This document shows, piece after piece, positions 33,901-41,954 of a DNA stretch of 45,881 nt; the stretch's first letter is position 1; each line of letters opens with the position of its first letter. This stretch comes from Gammaproteobacteria bacterium (lineage in GTDB: Bacteria; Pseudomonadota; Gammaproteobacteria; SZUA-140). The notes under the pieces are model-generated. The model did not search any database, was not told the origin of the DNA, and saw only the letters and a list, made by a program, of their open reading frames with translations. The position numbers and the translations under genes are program-made. The stretch covers positions 1-45,881 of the forward strand of contig WFNO01000011.1 of NCBI GenBank assembly GCA_015488555.1, given 5' to 3'.

Positions 33901-36900
33901 CGGGCGTCAATGGGGACAGCCGCAACAACGCCGCGGCCGTGGATCTGGAGACGGGACTGGTGACCGCCTGGGATCCCCAGCCGGACGGCCCGGTATGGAG
34001 TCTGGCCCTGGCCCGGGACCGTACGGCGGTGTACGCGGGCGGGGCCTTCGGCACCATCGGCGGCCAGAGCCGGGCGGCACTGGCCGCTCTGGATGTCACC
34101 ACTGGAACCGCCCTCGACGCCTGGTCTCCCGCGGCGGACGACGAGGTGTTCGCCTTGCGGGTGGCCGCCGACGGTCGTTGGGTCTATGCCGCGGGGCGTT
34201 TTGCTCATGTGGGCGAAGAACCGCGTCAAGGGCTGGCCGCGCTGGAGGCGCTGCCCTTGGAGCGTCAGGCGCCGGTCACCACACCGGACCCGCCTGGAGG
34301 GTTCTACAACGGTACCAGCAACCGGCCGGTGGCGCTCGTCTGCGACGACGGCACCGGTGCGGGTTGTGCCGCCACGTATTACACCCTGGATGGTTCCACG
34401 CCCACCTTCCAGTCACCGATCTATCGCCAGCCCATCGAACTGACGGGGGATGCGCAGCTGCGCTTCTTCTCCGTGGATGCCCTGGGCAATACCGAGACCC
34501 CCGGTCGCGCCGATTACGTGCTGGAATTGGGCGCACCGCGCACCACGGCCGATCCCCCTTCGATGGTCTTCAGTTCGCGCCGTCTCGAGGTGACCCTCTC
34601 CTGTCGCGATGCGCAATCGGGCTGTGCCGAGACCTATTATTCCCTGGACGAGGATGCGCCCCCGTCCGCCTTCGCTCGTTACACGGGTCCCATCCGCATC
34701 ACCGGCAATACCGTACTGCGTTTCTACTCGGTGGATGGGGCCGGCAATCGGGAGGTGGTGCGGCGCGAAGACTATGTGAGCAATTACGGCGGTCCCGGCG
34801 CCGTCCATCCTGCCGCTCTCCCTGGGCTGCTGCTGTGGTGGGTCGCCGTCCGCTTGCGGCGGGTAAGACAGCACAGGGGCAGGAGCCCCCACACCCGGAT
34901 CTCCTCCACTGTCCGCTATGCGCTGGCCTTCCTGTTGGCCGGAGGCGGTTTGCTTGCGGCCAGTCAGCCGCTGCGGGCGGCCAGTCAACCCGAGACTTTC
35001 GCCGACGCCAACGGTGCGGTGTACGCCTTGGCCTTGAGCCAGAACGTGCTCTACGTGGGTGGTAATTTCACCGCCCTGTTCGATCCCGCACAAGTGGAAC
35101 GTTTGGGGCTCGCGGCCATCGATCTGGACACCGGCGAGGTGAGGGCCTGGCGGGCAGACGTGGCGGGCACCGTCCACGCCCTGGCCCTGTCCGCCGACGG
35201 CCGCACCCTCTACGTGGGCGGGGATTTCACCCACATCGGCGGCGTGGCCCGCAATCACCTGGCAGCCCTGGACACCACGCTCGAGACCGAGAACGTGCTG
35301 GACTGGAATCCGGATCCCGATGCGCCGGTACGAGCGCTGGCCCTGTCCGAGGACGGATTGGTGCTCTATGCCGGCGGCGACTTCACCGTCTGGAATGCGG
35401 GCGGCGATGCCGTGAGCCGTCCTTATCTGGCGGCCCTGGACAGTTTCTCGGGTACGCTCCTGCCCTGGGACCCGCGACCCGATGCCGCGGTGGAGGTGCT
35501 GCAATTGGAACATGGCGAGCGCCTGTACGCGGGGGGGCGTTTTCTCAACATCGGCGGGGCCTACCGGCCCTATCTGGCCCGCCTCCATCTCGGCAGCGGA
35601 CAGGCCGACGACTGGCAGCCGGCGCCGGACGGGCCGGTGTATGCCCTGGTGTTGGCGGACGGCGGGCGCCTGCTCTACGCCGGCGGGGATTTCACCGCCG
35701 TGGACGGTGGTGCGCCGGGCAGCCGCAATCGGGCCGCGGCCCTGGATACCACGGTGACGGCCGCGGGCAGTATCGCCACCGCCTGGAATCCGGATTTCGA
35801 TGCCGCCGTGCGCGCCCTGGCCCTGTCCGGAGACGAATCCCTGGTCTATGCCGGGGGCGATTTCACCCTGGTGGGCGGCACGGCCCGCAATCGGCTGGCG
35901 GCCGTCACGGCCGCCCCGGCGGGCGGCGCGGTGAGCGTCTGGGATCCTGGTGCCGACCAGCCGGTGCGGGTGCTGGCCACCGATGCCGGGGGCACTCGAC
36001 TCTACGCGGGCGGAGATTTCACCGACATCGCCGCGGATCCCGCCACTCCCGCACCCACTGGATTGGCACGCTTTCCCATCGCTCCGCCTATGACCACCGC
36101 CAGCCCCCCCGGCGGCGGGTATCCGACACCGCAGGAGGTCACCCTGACCTGCCTGGACCACGATGGCAACGCCTGCAGTGCAGTCTATCTGACGGCGGAC
36201 GGTAGCGAGCCGCAGCCGGTGCCCGCGGATCTCTACGACGGTTCACCCATCGCTATCACGGCCAACACCACTTTGAAGTTCTTCGGCGTGGACGCCGAGG
36301 GCAACGTGGAGGCATTGCGCGCGGAAGACTATTACATCGACGACACCGCGCCGCAGGTGGAGGCCTCACTGCCTTCCGGTCTCTACGGCGCCGCGGCACT
36401 TGCGCCGGTGGAACTGCGCTGCGACGACGGGGCGCAAGGCTCGGGTTGTGCCGCCATTCGTTATACCCTCGATGGCAGTGATCCCGATGGCAGTGCACTG
36501 CTCTACGTCTCCCCCCTGCCGCTGGACAACCTGGTGACGGGCGGGATGGGCCGGCTGGTGCTGCGCTTCACGGCCTTCGATCGGGCGGGCAATCAGAGCG
36601 CAGTGCAGGAGCGCATCTACGACGTGGACACCGTGCCGCCGCTGGTGGTGGCCTCCCTGCCCAGCGGGACCTATACCGGACCACAGGTGGTGGAATTGAT
36701 TTGTGACGACGGCCCCGGCAGCGGCTGTGCGGACATGTATTACACCACCGACAACTCGCCGCCCTCCGACGGTATGGTCTTGGACAGCGACGGCAACCCC
36801 ATTCCGCCCTCGCCCCGTTACACCGGGCCCTTGCAACTGGAGCGCGCCACCATGCTCAACGTGCTGGTGCGGGACCAGGCCGGCAACGAGGACACCCTGC

Positions 36901-37046
36901 TGGTGGGAATCTACGCCTTCACCCATCCCCGTGACAGCGACAATACGGTGGGAGCGTTGCAACCCTGGGCCGTATTGCTACTGGGCATGTGGGCGCTGCT
37001 ACGGGGGTGGCTCCGGCGGCGCTCTACCGGGATGGGGCCAGATTGA
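30987..37046 (+). CDS. Giant exported double beta-propeller protein, probable two-gene fusion
   Basis: A 2019-residue surface protein of unknown function. A signal peptide (to AQA, about residue 31) precedes about 21 units of a 40-60 residue repeat whose core reads VYAGGDFTxxGG..R..LAALD..TG...WNP, the pattern of delta-60/DUF5122 beta-propeller repeats. Two chitobiase/beta-hexosaminidase C-terminal-like modules (about 1094-1265) each contain a Cys pair. Then come GGPGAVHPA (1268-1276), a membrane helix and an Arg-rich run, which looks like a C-terminal sorting signal. A second signal-peptide-like stretch (1309-1333), about seven more propeller units, and three more modules follow, with a second terminal signal (VGALQPWAVLLLGMWALL plus RRR). 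A TTG at 30960 could extend the start. Export and anchoring are inferred. Confidence 0.85.
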   Translation: MSSSCSLRFSTRVAWLASCIVLLVWCAQAQAVRTALWTANGPVYASAVFGTHTGEATGGGIVFDVATVLLDRAYPRIQGTVYAVVSDGAGGWFVGGEFTTAGVARSNLLHLRPDRSVNAFWDPAPNGPVYALALSTDGAVLYAGGDFTHVGGAARARLAALDAVTGAPLAWNAGADAPVRALVLAPDGATLYVGGDFASVGGEPRQGLAAVATGDGSVRADWQADTNGRVLALLVAGDQVYAGGDFTTVAGQARNRLAALALADGTPSAWNPDADATVRALAHAGEGLLYVGGDFTSIGGEPRARLAALDLDAIHADRATAWNPGADGPVHALWLDGTLLYAAGAFTSAGGAVRAGLVVLDTNVVSGGATDWDAGLAGPGYALALADGRLFVGGGFDGATDQAALYLGGDFDYVGPVTGHGVVLAADPAQPGDDGLLAFEPVVDGPIHAVVPDGSGGWFIGGEFFTVGGVDRSHLAHIRADGSVDPSWDPSPNAPVRALAVAGGVVYAGGDFTAMGGQARSRIAALDAATGAVTAWNPGADATVRALVVAGGVVYAGGDFTAMGGQARSRIAALDAATGAVTAWNPGADATVRSLLVAGGVVYAGGDFTAVGGKARNRIAAVDAATGAVTAWNPDADGPVYALVLGSDGTTLYAGGDFTALAGGAVARARLAALDSTTNVTADIPTAWNPGADGPVYSLQLAGTTLYTGGDFTTLGGLVRLRLGALTADPADPLADAPTPWTPQAGDAVYALALDGTALYAGGAFESVGGVRRLRLAAFSLNDGAVLDWDPAADGPVYTLSFSPDGNALYAGGAFTAIGGRPRNRVAALDRRTGVANFWSPNADGPVYALEPAPDGSVIYAGGAFEAIGGEYRPQLAALRPNGRATPWFPDLAGSSAVPATAGAVYALWLEDEILYAGGDFATAGGTAHAGLVALDVTSATALDWSPQVQGVVRTLYLDAGRGTLYAGGLFTGVNGDSRNNAAAVDLETGLVTAWDPQPDGPVWSLALARDRTAVYAGGAFGTIGGQSRAALAALDVTTGTALDAWSPAADDEVFALRVAADGRWVYAAGRFAHVGEEPRQGLAALEALPLERQAPVTTPDPPGGFYNGTSNRPVALVCDDGTGAGCAATYYTLDGSTPTFQSPIYRQPIELTGDAQLRFFSVDALGNTETPGRADYVLELGAPRTTADPPSMVFSSRRLEVTLSCRDAQSGCAETYYSLDEDAPPSAFARYTGPIRITGNTVLRFYSVDGAGNREVVRREDYVSNYGGPGAVHPAALPGLLLWWVAVRLRRVRQHRGRSPHTRISSTVRYALAFLLAGGGLLAASQPLRAASQPETFADANGAVYALALSQNVLYVGGNFTALFDPAQVERLGLAAIDLDTGEVRAWRADVAGTVHALALSADGRTLYVGGDFTHIGGVARNHLAALDTTLETENVLDWNPDPDAPVRALALSEDGLVLYAGGDFTVWNAGGDAVSRPYLAALDSFSGTLLPWDPRPDAAVEVLQLEHGERLYAGGRFLNIGGAYRPYLARLHLGSGQADDWQPAPDGPVYALVLADGGRLLYAGGDFTAVDGGAPGSRNRAAALDTTVTAAGSIATAWNPDFDAAVRALALSGDESLVYAGGDFTLVGGTARNRLAAVTAAPAGGAVSVWDPGADQPVRVLATDAGGTRLYAGGDFTDIAADPATPAPTGLARFPIAPPMTTASPPGGGYPTPQEVTLTCLDHDGNACSAVYLTADGSEPQPVPADLYDGSPIAITANTTLKFFGVDAEGNVEALRAEDYYIDDTAPQVEASLPSGLYGAAALAPVELRCDDGAQGSGCAAIRYTLDGSDPDGSALLYVSPLPLDNLVTGGMGRLVLRFTAFDRAGNQSAVQERIYDVDTVPPLVVASLPSGTYTGPQVVELICDDGPGSGCADMYYTTDNSPPSDGMVLDSDGNPIPPSPRYTGPLQLERATMLNVLVRDQAGNEDTLLVGIYAFTHPRDSDNTVGALQPWAVLLLGMWALLRGWLRRRSTGMGPD
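32501..32932. repeat. Three tandem 144-base propeller repeats, two nearly identical
   Basis: The segment starting ggtctacgcc recurs with exact 144-base spacing at 32501, 32645 and 32789. The first two copies are almost identical and the third has diverged at scattered positions. Each encodes one 48-residue unit containing AGGDFTA and GAVTAWNP. Recent unit duplication is the simplest explanation. Confidence 0.9.
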
Positions 37047-37070
37047 AGCTGGATTGAAGCCGGATTGAAA
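37040..37070. repeat. 11-12-base tandem repeat at the stop of the giant gene
   Basis: Three copies of a gattgaagctg-like unit follow one another; the first holds the stop codon TGA (37044-37046) of the giant gene. A run of ten G (about 37071-37080) follows. No terminator hairpin is evident before the convergent purH. Confidence 0.85.
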
Positions 37071-37089
37071 TGGGGGGGGGAGGCGATGC

Positions 37090-38676
37090 TCAGTGGCGGA
37101 AGTGGCGCATGGCGGTGAACACCATGGCCATGCCGTGTTCGTCGGCGGCGGCGATGACTTCCTCGTCGCGCACGGAACCACCGGGCTGGATGACCGCGGT
37201 CACGCCGGCCTCGGCGGCACGGTCCAGCCCGTCGCGGAAGGGGAAGAAGGCATCGGAGGCCATCACCGAACCCGCCACTTCCAGTCCGGCCTCGGCCGCT
37301 TTCCAGGCGGCGATGCGAGCGCTGTCCACACGGCTCATCTGACCGGCCCCCACGCCGATGGTCATGCCCTCGCGGCAATAGACGATGGCGTTGGATTTGA
37401 CGTACTTGGCCACTTTCCAGGCGAACAGCAGGTCTTCCAGTTCCTGCGCCGTGGGGGCGCGTTGCGAGACCACCTGGAGTTCGCTGCTGGTGACCATGCC
37501 GGCGTCCCGGTCCTGCACCAGCAGGCCGCCCGTGAGCCGCTTGTAGTCCAACCCTCCTGCGGTGGGCCGCCGCCAGCTGCCGCACAGCAACAGGCGCACG
37601 TTGGGCTTGGCCGCCAGCAGTTCGCGGGCGGCGGCCTCGGCGTCGGGGGCGATGATCACCTCGACGAACTGCTGGTCGAGGATGGCGCGGGTGGTGGCGC
37701 CGTCCAGGGTCTGATTGAAGGCAATGATGCCGCCGAAGGCCGAGGTGGGGTCGCACCGGTGGGCCCGGCGATAGGCCTGCTCCAGGGTGTCACCCAGGGC
37801 TGCGCCGCAGGGATTGGCGTGTTTGACGATGACGCAGGCGGGCCGCTCCGAGAATTGCTTGACACATTCCAGGGCCGCGTCGGCATCGGCGATGTTGTTG
37901 AAGGACAGGGCCTTGCCCTGGACCTGGCGGGCAGTGGCGATGCAGGCTGCGGGGGGCGTGTGCTCGCGGTAGAAGGCCGCGCGCTGGTGGGGATTCTCGC
38001 CATAGCGCAGATCCATGACCTTGAGATATTGCCGGTTGTGGGTGCGGGGGAAATCCAGCCGCTTGCAGCCGGCCTGCAGGCGGCCCAGGTAATCGGCGAT
38101 GGCGTCGTCGTAGCGGGCCGTGTGTTCGAAGGCCTTGACCGCCAACTCGAAACGGGTGGCGTCGCTCAGGGTGCATTCGTGGGCCCGCATCTCCTCCAGC
38201 ACCCGATCGTAGTCGGCGCTGTCCACCACCACGGCCACGGCGGCATGATTCTTGGCCGCCGCCCGCAGCAGGGTGGGGCCGCCGATGTCGATGTTCTCGA
38301 TGGCGGTCTCCAGATCGCAACGGGGATCGGCCACGGTGCGCTCGAAGGGATAGAGGTTCACCGCCACCAGGTCGATGGGCCCGATGCCGTGGGCCGCCAT
38401 CTCGGCGTCGTCCACGCCCCGGCGTCCCAGGATCCCGCCGTGGATCTTGGGGTGCAGGGTCTTGACCCGGCCCGCCATCAGTTCCGGAAAGCCGGTGTAG
38501 TCGGAGACGTCCACCACCGCCACGCCCGCCTCCCGCAGCAGGCGGGCGGTGCCGCCGGTGGAGAGGATCTCCACGCCCAACTGCGCCAGGCCGCGGGCGA
38601 AATCCACGATCCCGGTCTTGTCCGAGACACTGATCAGGGCCCGCGCGATGGCGTTCGTTTCGTGCGCCCCCCTCAT
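37090..38676 (-). CDS. purH: Bifunctional AICAR transformylase / IMP cyclohydrolase
   Basis: Carries out the last two steps of IMP synthesis. The 528-residue protein has the N-terminal cyclohydrolase (MGS-like) domain (about 1-150, [42 protein letters not shown]) and the C-terminal transformylase domain (about 200-528) with [12 protein letters not shown], the catalytic KHANPCGAA and [18 protein letters not shown] near the end. It is the last gene of the SDR-prmA-DUF3426-dusB-fis-purH minus-strand cluster, 43 bases after fis. This downstream position is usual in gammaproteobacteria. It is convergent with the giant gene. Confidence 0.97.
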   Translation of the reverse strand: MRGAHETNAIARALISVSDKTGIVDFARGLAQLGVEILSTGGTARLLREAGVAVVDVSDYTGFPELMAGRVKTLHPKIHGGILGRRGVDDAEMAAHGIGPIDLVAVNLYPFERTVADPRCDLETAIENIDIGGPTLLRAAAKNHAAVAVVVDSADYDRVLEEMRAHECTLSDATRFELAVKAFEHTARYDDAIADYLGRLQAGCKRLDFPRTHNRQYLKVMDLRYGENPHQRAAFYREHTPPAACIATARQVQGKALSFNNIADADAALECVKQFSERPACVIVKHANPCGAALGDTLEQAYRRAHRCDPTSAFGGIIAFNQTLDGATTRAILDQQFVEVIIAPDAEAAARELLAAKPNVRLLLCGSWRRPTAGGLDYKRLTGGLLVQDRDAGMVTSSELQVVSQRAPTAQELEDLLFAWKVAKYVKSNAIVYCREGMTIGVGAGQMSRVDSARIAAWKAAEAGLEVAGSVMASDAFFPFRDGLDRAAEAGVTAVIQPGGSVRDEEVIAAADEHGMAMVFTAMRHFRH

Positions 38677-38719
38677 GTCCCGCCCCTGCGAGGATGCTCG
38701 AAAGGAATACCCACCGGAG

Positions 38720-39004
38720 TCACAAGAGGCCGTGTTTTTCCAGTCGCTTGCGCAGGGTGCCGCGGTTGATGCCGAGAATGGCCGCGGCCTTGCTCTGATT
38801 GCCCCGCGTGTAGTGCATCACCGCCTGCAACAGGGGGTATTCCACTTCGTCCATGACCAGTTCGTAGAGATTGGTGGGCGGCGGGTGGCCGTCCAGGTCG
38901 GCGAAATAGCGCTCCAGGGCGGTGCGGATGCAGGCACTGAGGGGCTGTTTGCGCCGCTCCCTGGCCGGTCGCGCGGGATTGAGTTGGGTGTCGGGGGCCG
39001 TCAT
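38720..39004 (-). CDS. fis: Fis-family nucleoid regulator
   Basis: A 94-residue DNA-binding protein, near the 98 residues of E. coli Fis. The C-terminal helix-turn-helix reads [26 protein letters not shown], and the central part [13 protein letters not shown] matches the Fis dimer core. Fis bends DNA and affects rRNA, recombination and growth-phase transcription. Its start overlaps the dusB stop by 4 bases. The dusB-fis pair is a classic operon of gammaproteobacteria. A Pro-rich patch [12 protein letters not shown] precedes the core. Confidence 0.95.
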   Translation of the reverse strand: MTAPDTQLNPARPARERRKQPLSACIRTALERYFADLDGHPPPTNLYELVMDEVEYPLLQAVMHYTRGNQSKAAAILGINRGTLRKRLEKHGLL

Positions 39005-39987
39005 GCCGCCAGGCCCACACGCTCGATCAACCGGTCAAAGAAGTCCTTGGTCAGATGCCATTGTTCCCTCGGGTCCTCGCAGCGATTGACCTGCTGGCGG
39101 AAGGCGGCGCCGCCCGGCTGGCCCTTGCTGTACCAGGAGATGTGCTTGCGGGCCACCCGCACCCCCACGTGGTCGCCGTAGAAGGCATACAGTTCCCGCA
39201 GATGACCCAGCAGCAGGTCGCGGATCACCGGCAGCGGGGGATCCGGCAAGAGTTCCCCCGTTTTCAGGTAGTGATCGACGATGCCGAAGATCCAGGGCCG
39301 GCCCTGGGCGGCGCGGCCGATCATGATGCCGTCGGCGGCGGTGTACTCCAGCACCTGTTTGGCCTGCTGGGGCGTGCAGATGTCGCCGTTGGCGATCACC
39401 GGGATGCGGACCGCAGCCTTGATGGCGGCGATGGTGTCGTATTCGGCCTGCCCGCGGAAGGCGCAGGCGCGGGTACGCCCGTGTACCGCCAGGGCCTGGA
39501 TGCCGCTGGCTTCGGCGATGCGGGCGATGGTCACACCGTTGCGGTGCTGGGGGTCCCAGCCGGTGCGGATCTTGAGGGTGACGGGTACGGGTACCGCCGC
39601 CACCACCGCTTCCAGGATGCGGGCCACCAGGCGTTCGTCCTTGAGCAGGGCAGAGCCGGCCATGGTGTTGCACACCTTCTTCGCCGGGCAGCCCATGTTG
39701 ATGTCGATGATCTGGGCGCCCCGGTCCACGTTGTAACGGGCCGCCTCGGCCATGAGGGCGGGATCGGCGCCCACGATCTGCACCGAGCGGGGTTCGGGTT
39801 CTCCCGTGTGATCGGCCCGGCGGCGCGTCTTGGCGCTGCCCCACAGCAGGGAATTGGAGGACACCATCTCCGAGACCGCGAGCCCTGCGCCCAGGCGCCG
39901 GCACAGCTGGCGAAAGGGACGGTCGGTGACCCCTGCCATGGGGGCCAGCACCAGGTTGTTCTTGAGTCGATACGGGCCGATTTGCAT
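39001..39987 (-). CDS. dusB: tRNA-dihydrouridine synthase B
   Basis: Reduces uridine to dihydrouridine in tRNA, using FMN and NADPH. The 328-residue TIM-barrel protein starts with MQIGPYRLKNNLVLAPMAGVTDRPFR and shows QIVGADPALMAEAA, the catalytic-cysteine segment INMGCPAKKVCN, VTLKIRTGWD and ALAVHGRTRACAFRG, VIANGDI and GIMIGRAAQGRPWIF. ATG 39987 was chosen because codons further upstream form low-complexity repeats. A 271-base gap separates it from the DUF3426 gene and contains short tandem repeats. Confidence 0.95.
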   Translation of the reverse strand: MQIGPYRLKNNLVLAPMAGVTDRPFRQLCRRLGAGLAVSEMVSSNSLLWGSAKTRRRADHTGEPEPRSVQIVGADPALMAEAARYNVDRGAQIIDINMGCPAKKVCNTMAGSALLKDERLVARILEAVVAAVPVPVTLKIRTGWDPQHRNGVTIARIAEASGIQALAVHGRTRACAFRGQAEYDTIAAIKAAVRIPVIANGDICTPQQAKQVLEYTAADGIMIGRAAQGRPWIFGIVDHYLKTGELLPDPPLPVIRDLLLGHLRELYAFYGDHVGVRVARKHISWYSKGQPGGAAFRQQVNRCEDPREQWHLTKDFFDRLIERVGLAA

Positions 39988-40258
39988 GGTGTCTGTGTGT
40001 CCGAAAGGGACGTTGGCGGGACGGATCCATCTGTCCCCAGATCTGCTTCCAGATCTGCTTCCCGGTGACTGGGAGCCGCCTATGATACTCCGTCCGCCCC
40101 CCCGGATAAAGCGTGGGACGAAAGGCTGGAGTCTGAACACGGGATGGGTCTTGAATGCGGTTCGGGAAGCGATTTGGGATGCCGTTCGGGAGTTGGCAGT
40201 GGCTTTCAGGGAAGGCACGCCGCGCCAGGGGATGGCGGCCGTGCGGACTGGCGTGCGC
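39988..40258. other. 271-base repeat-rich gap upstream of dusB
   Basis: No gene is supported here. A perfect 12-base duplication ccagatctgctt occurs at 40037-40060, and a looser one (gaatgcggttcggga and gatgccgttcggga) lies near 40153-40195. The region could carry a promoter for dusB-fis-purH, but no clear sigma-70 boxes were found. Confidence 0.6.
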
Positions 40259-40966
40259 TCACAGGAAATCGAAGCGGAAGTTGACCGCTTGCTCGCCCGG
40301 ATCCACCAGCTCCAGGACGATGGGCAAAGGGGTGTCCGGTGCCAGACCCCGATCGGGATCGAGGCCGGGTGGCAGATAGAGGCGCGGTGGAAAGCGCCGC
40401 CCGGCCACGATGCGGTCCTCCAGGTCGTAGAAGCGCAGGTCCAGGACGGGATAGGGCTGGGGGAAGGGCGCCCGGTTGAGGATGGTGATGGTGACGACGA
40501 GGCCGTCGGGCACCTCGGGATGGGGGCGCAGATGGCGGGCCACCACCTCGATGCGGTCCAGGTCCCGCTGCAGGGGAAGCGTGCAGCCGGCCACGGCGCA
40601 GAGCCGTTCCAGCCAAGGACGCAGCGCCGGTCGTTGGGCCAGGTCGTCGCGCAGGAAGTAGGCCACCTGCAGCGCCAGCAGGAGCAGCAGGACCAGGTCG
40701 GCCAACAACCAGCCGGCCCGGCGGCCGCTGCGGGCCACAGCCGGCCTCTCGTCCGCCGGCGGGGCCGCCAGTGCCGTCAGGTCTTGAGGCGAGACCCGCA
40801 CCCGGTGGGTGGGGCGCTTGGCGGTCACCGGTTGCGCCGGGGCGGCATCGAGCTGGATGCGGATCTCTCCTTGGCATTGGAGGCAGCAGAGCATTTCCGC
40901 ACCCAGCAGGGTGTGATCGCCCAGGGGGATGGCGGCGCCGCATTGGGGGCATCGGATGTCCATCAT
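40259..40966 (-). CDS. Zinc-ribbon / DUF3426 membrane protein
   Basis: A 235-residue protein with an N-terminal zinc ribbon (CPQCG at about 6-10 and CLQC at about 29-32), a variable linker, one membrane helix (WLLADLVLLLLLALQVAYFL, about 85-104) and a C-terminal DUF3426 domain (DRIEVVARHLRPHP ... LVVTITILNRAPFPQPYPVLDLRFYD). The family is found upstream of dusB in many beta- and gammaproteobacteria, and its function is unknown. Tandem Met codons at 40966 and 40963 mark the start. It lies 73 bases after prmA. A zinc-binding cytoplasmic head and a periplasmic tail are inferred. Confidence 0.85.
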   Translation of the reverse strand: MMDIRCPQCGAAIPLGDHTLLGAEMLCCLQCQGEIRIQLDAAPAQPVTAKRPTHRVRVSPQDLTALAAPPADERPAVARSGRRAGWLLADLVLLLLLALQVAYFLRDDLAQRPALRPWLERLCAVAGCTLPLQRDLDRIEVVARHLRPHPEVPDGLVVTITILNRAPFPQPYPVLDLRFYDLEDRIVAGRRFPPRLYLPPGLDPDRGLAPDTPLPIVLELVDPGEQAVNFRFDFL

Positions 40967-41039
40967 CGGCGAGGGTAAAAGGGATGCGCTTCCAGTACAA
41001 CTTTGGTGCGGCCTGTTACGAGCCCCGGCACGGACGGGC

Positions 41040-41954
41040 TCAGCGGCGCCGGGCGGTGATGCGCAGCCATTCCCCGCGGGCGGTGGTCTCGAAGTGCTGG
41101 AACCAGGGGCGGTAGGCCGCCACCACCGCTTCGCCCTGATGGTCCAGGATGCCGGAGAGTACCAGCGGTGTGCCCGGCCGCAGCAGTGCCGCCAGGCGCG
41201 GGGCCAGCTCACGCAGGGGGTCGGCCAGGATGTTGGCCAGCAGGCAGTGGGCGGCCAGCGGTGGCAGCGCCTCGGGCGTGGCGGTGTGGACCCGTTGCGC
41301 CACGCCGTTGCGGGCGGCGTTGGCGGCGGTGGCCTCCAGGGCCTGAGGATCCACGTCCACGGCCCAGGCCCGGGCGGCACCCAGTTTCACCGCCGCCAAC
41401 GCCAGGATGCCCGAGCCGCAGCCGTAGTCCAGTACGATGGGGGCCTGTGGGCTCCTGTCTCCCATCCATGCCTCGAGCCACTCCAGGCACATCGCGGTGG
41501 TGGGATGGGTGCCGGTGCCGAAGGCCAGCCCCGGGTCGAGGAACACGGGCACCGCCTCCGGATCCGGCGGCGTGGTACCGCCCGGACAGATCCAGAGCCG
41601 GCGGCCGAAGCGAAGGGGCCGGAAGCGGTCCAGCCAGGCCCGTTCCCAGTCCCGTTCCGGCAAGGGGGCGATCTCGTGCGGCGGCAATTCGCCCAGGGTG
41701 CGGCGCAGCCGCGCGAGCACCGCCTGGGGGTCCGTGGCCGGCGGGAACAAGCCCACCACCCGATTGCACCGCCACAGTTCCGGGTCCTCCGGTGCCGCCT
41801 GGGCGTGGAAGCGGGCCTCGCCGCCTGCGTCTTCCAGGGTGAGGGAAAGGGCCCCCGCCTCTTGCAGGGCGGCCTCCACCGCCTCCGTCTCGTCTCGGTC
41901 CGCGATGAGGGCCACCTGCAACCAGTGGCGGTCTGGAGCGGCAGCACCGTTCAT
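41040..41954 (-). CDS. prmA: Ribosomal protein L11 methyltransferase
   Basis: Trimethylates the N-terminus and two lysines of L11 using S-adenosylmethionine. The 304-residue protein has the N-terminal L11-binding domain (1-60), then the linker PLPERDWERAWLDRFRPLRFG, and the Rossmann methyltransferase with FLDPGLAFGTGTHPTTAMCLEWL, the SAM motif VLDYGCGSGILALAA, and ANILADPL. ATG 41954 overlaps the SDR stop by 4 bases and fits the family start. Typical placement upstream of the dusB-fis operon is kept. Confidence 0.96.
   Translation of the reverse strand: MNGAAAPDRHWLQVALIADRDETEAVEAALQEAGALSLTLEDAGGEARFHAQAAPEDPELWRCNRVVGLFPPATDPQAVLARLRRTLGELPPHEIAPLPERDWERAWLDRFRPLRFGRRLWICPGGTTPPDPEAVPVFLDPGLAFGTGTHPTTAMCLEWLEAWMGDRSPQAPIVLDYGCGSGILALAAVKLGAARAWAVDVDPQALEATAANAARNGVAQRVHTATPEALPPLAAHCLLANILADPLRELAPRLAALLRPGTPLVLSGILDHQGEAVVAAYRPWFQHFETTARGEWLRITARRR

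Noticed and set aside
31191-34229. A 1012-residue open frame antisense to the giant propeller gene
   Set aside because: It mirrors the repeat structure of the plus-strand gene, has no known motifs, no ribosome site, and its composition is what a high-GC repeat gene yields on the opposite strand.
34413-36161. A 582-residue minus-strand frame within the second half of the giant gene
   Set aside because: Shadow of the propeller repeats; no signal peptide, domain or start context.
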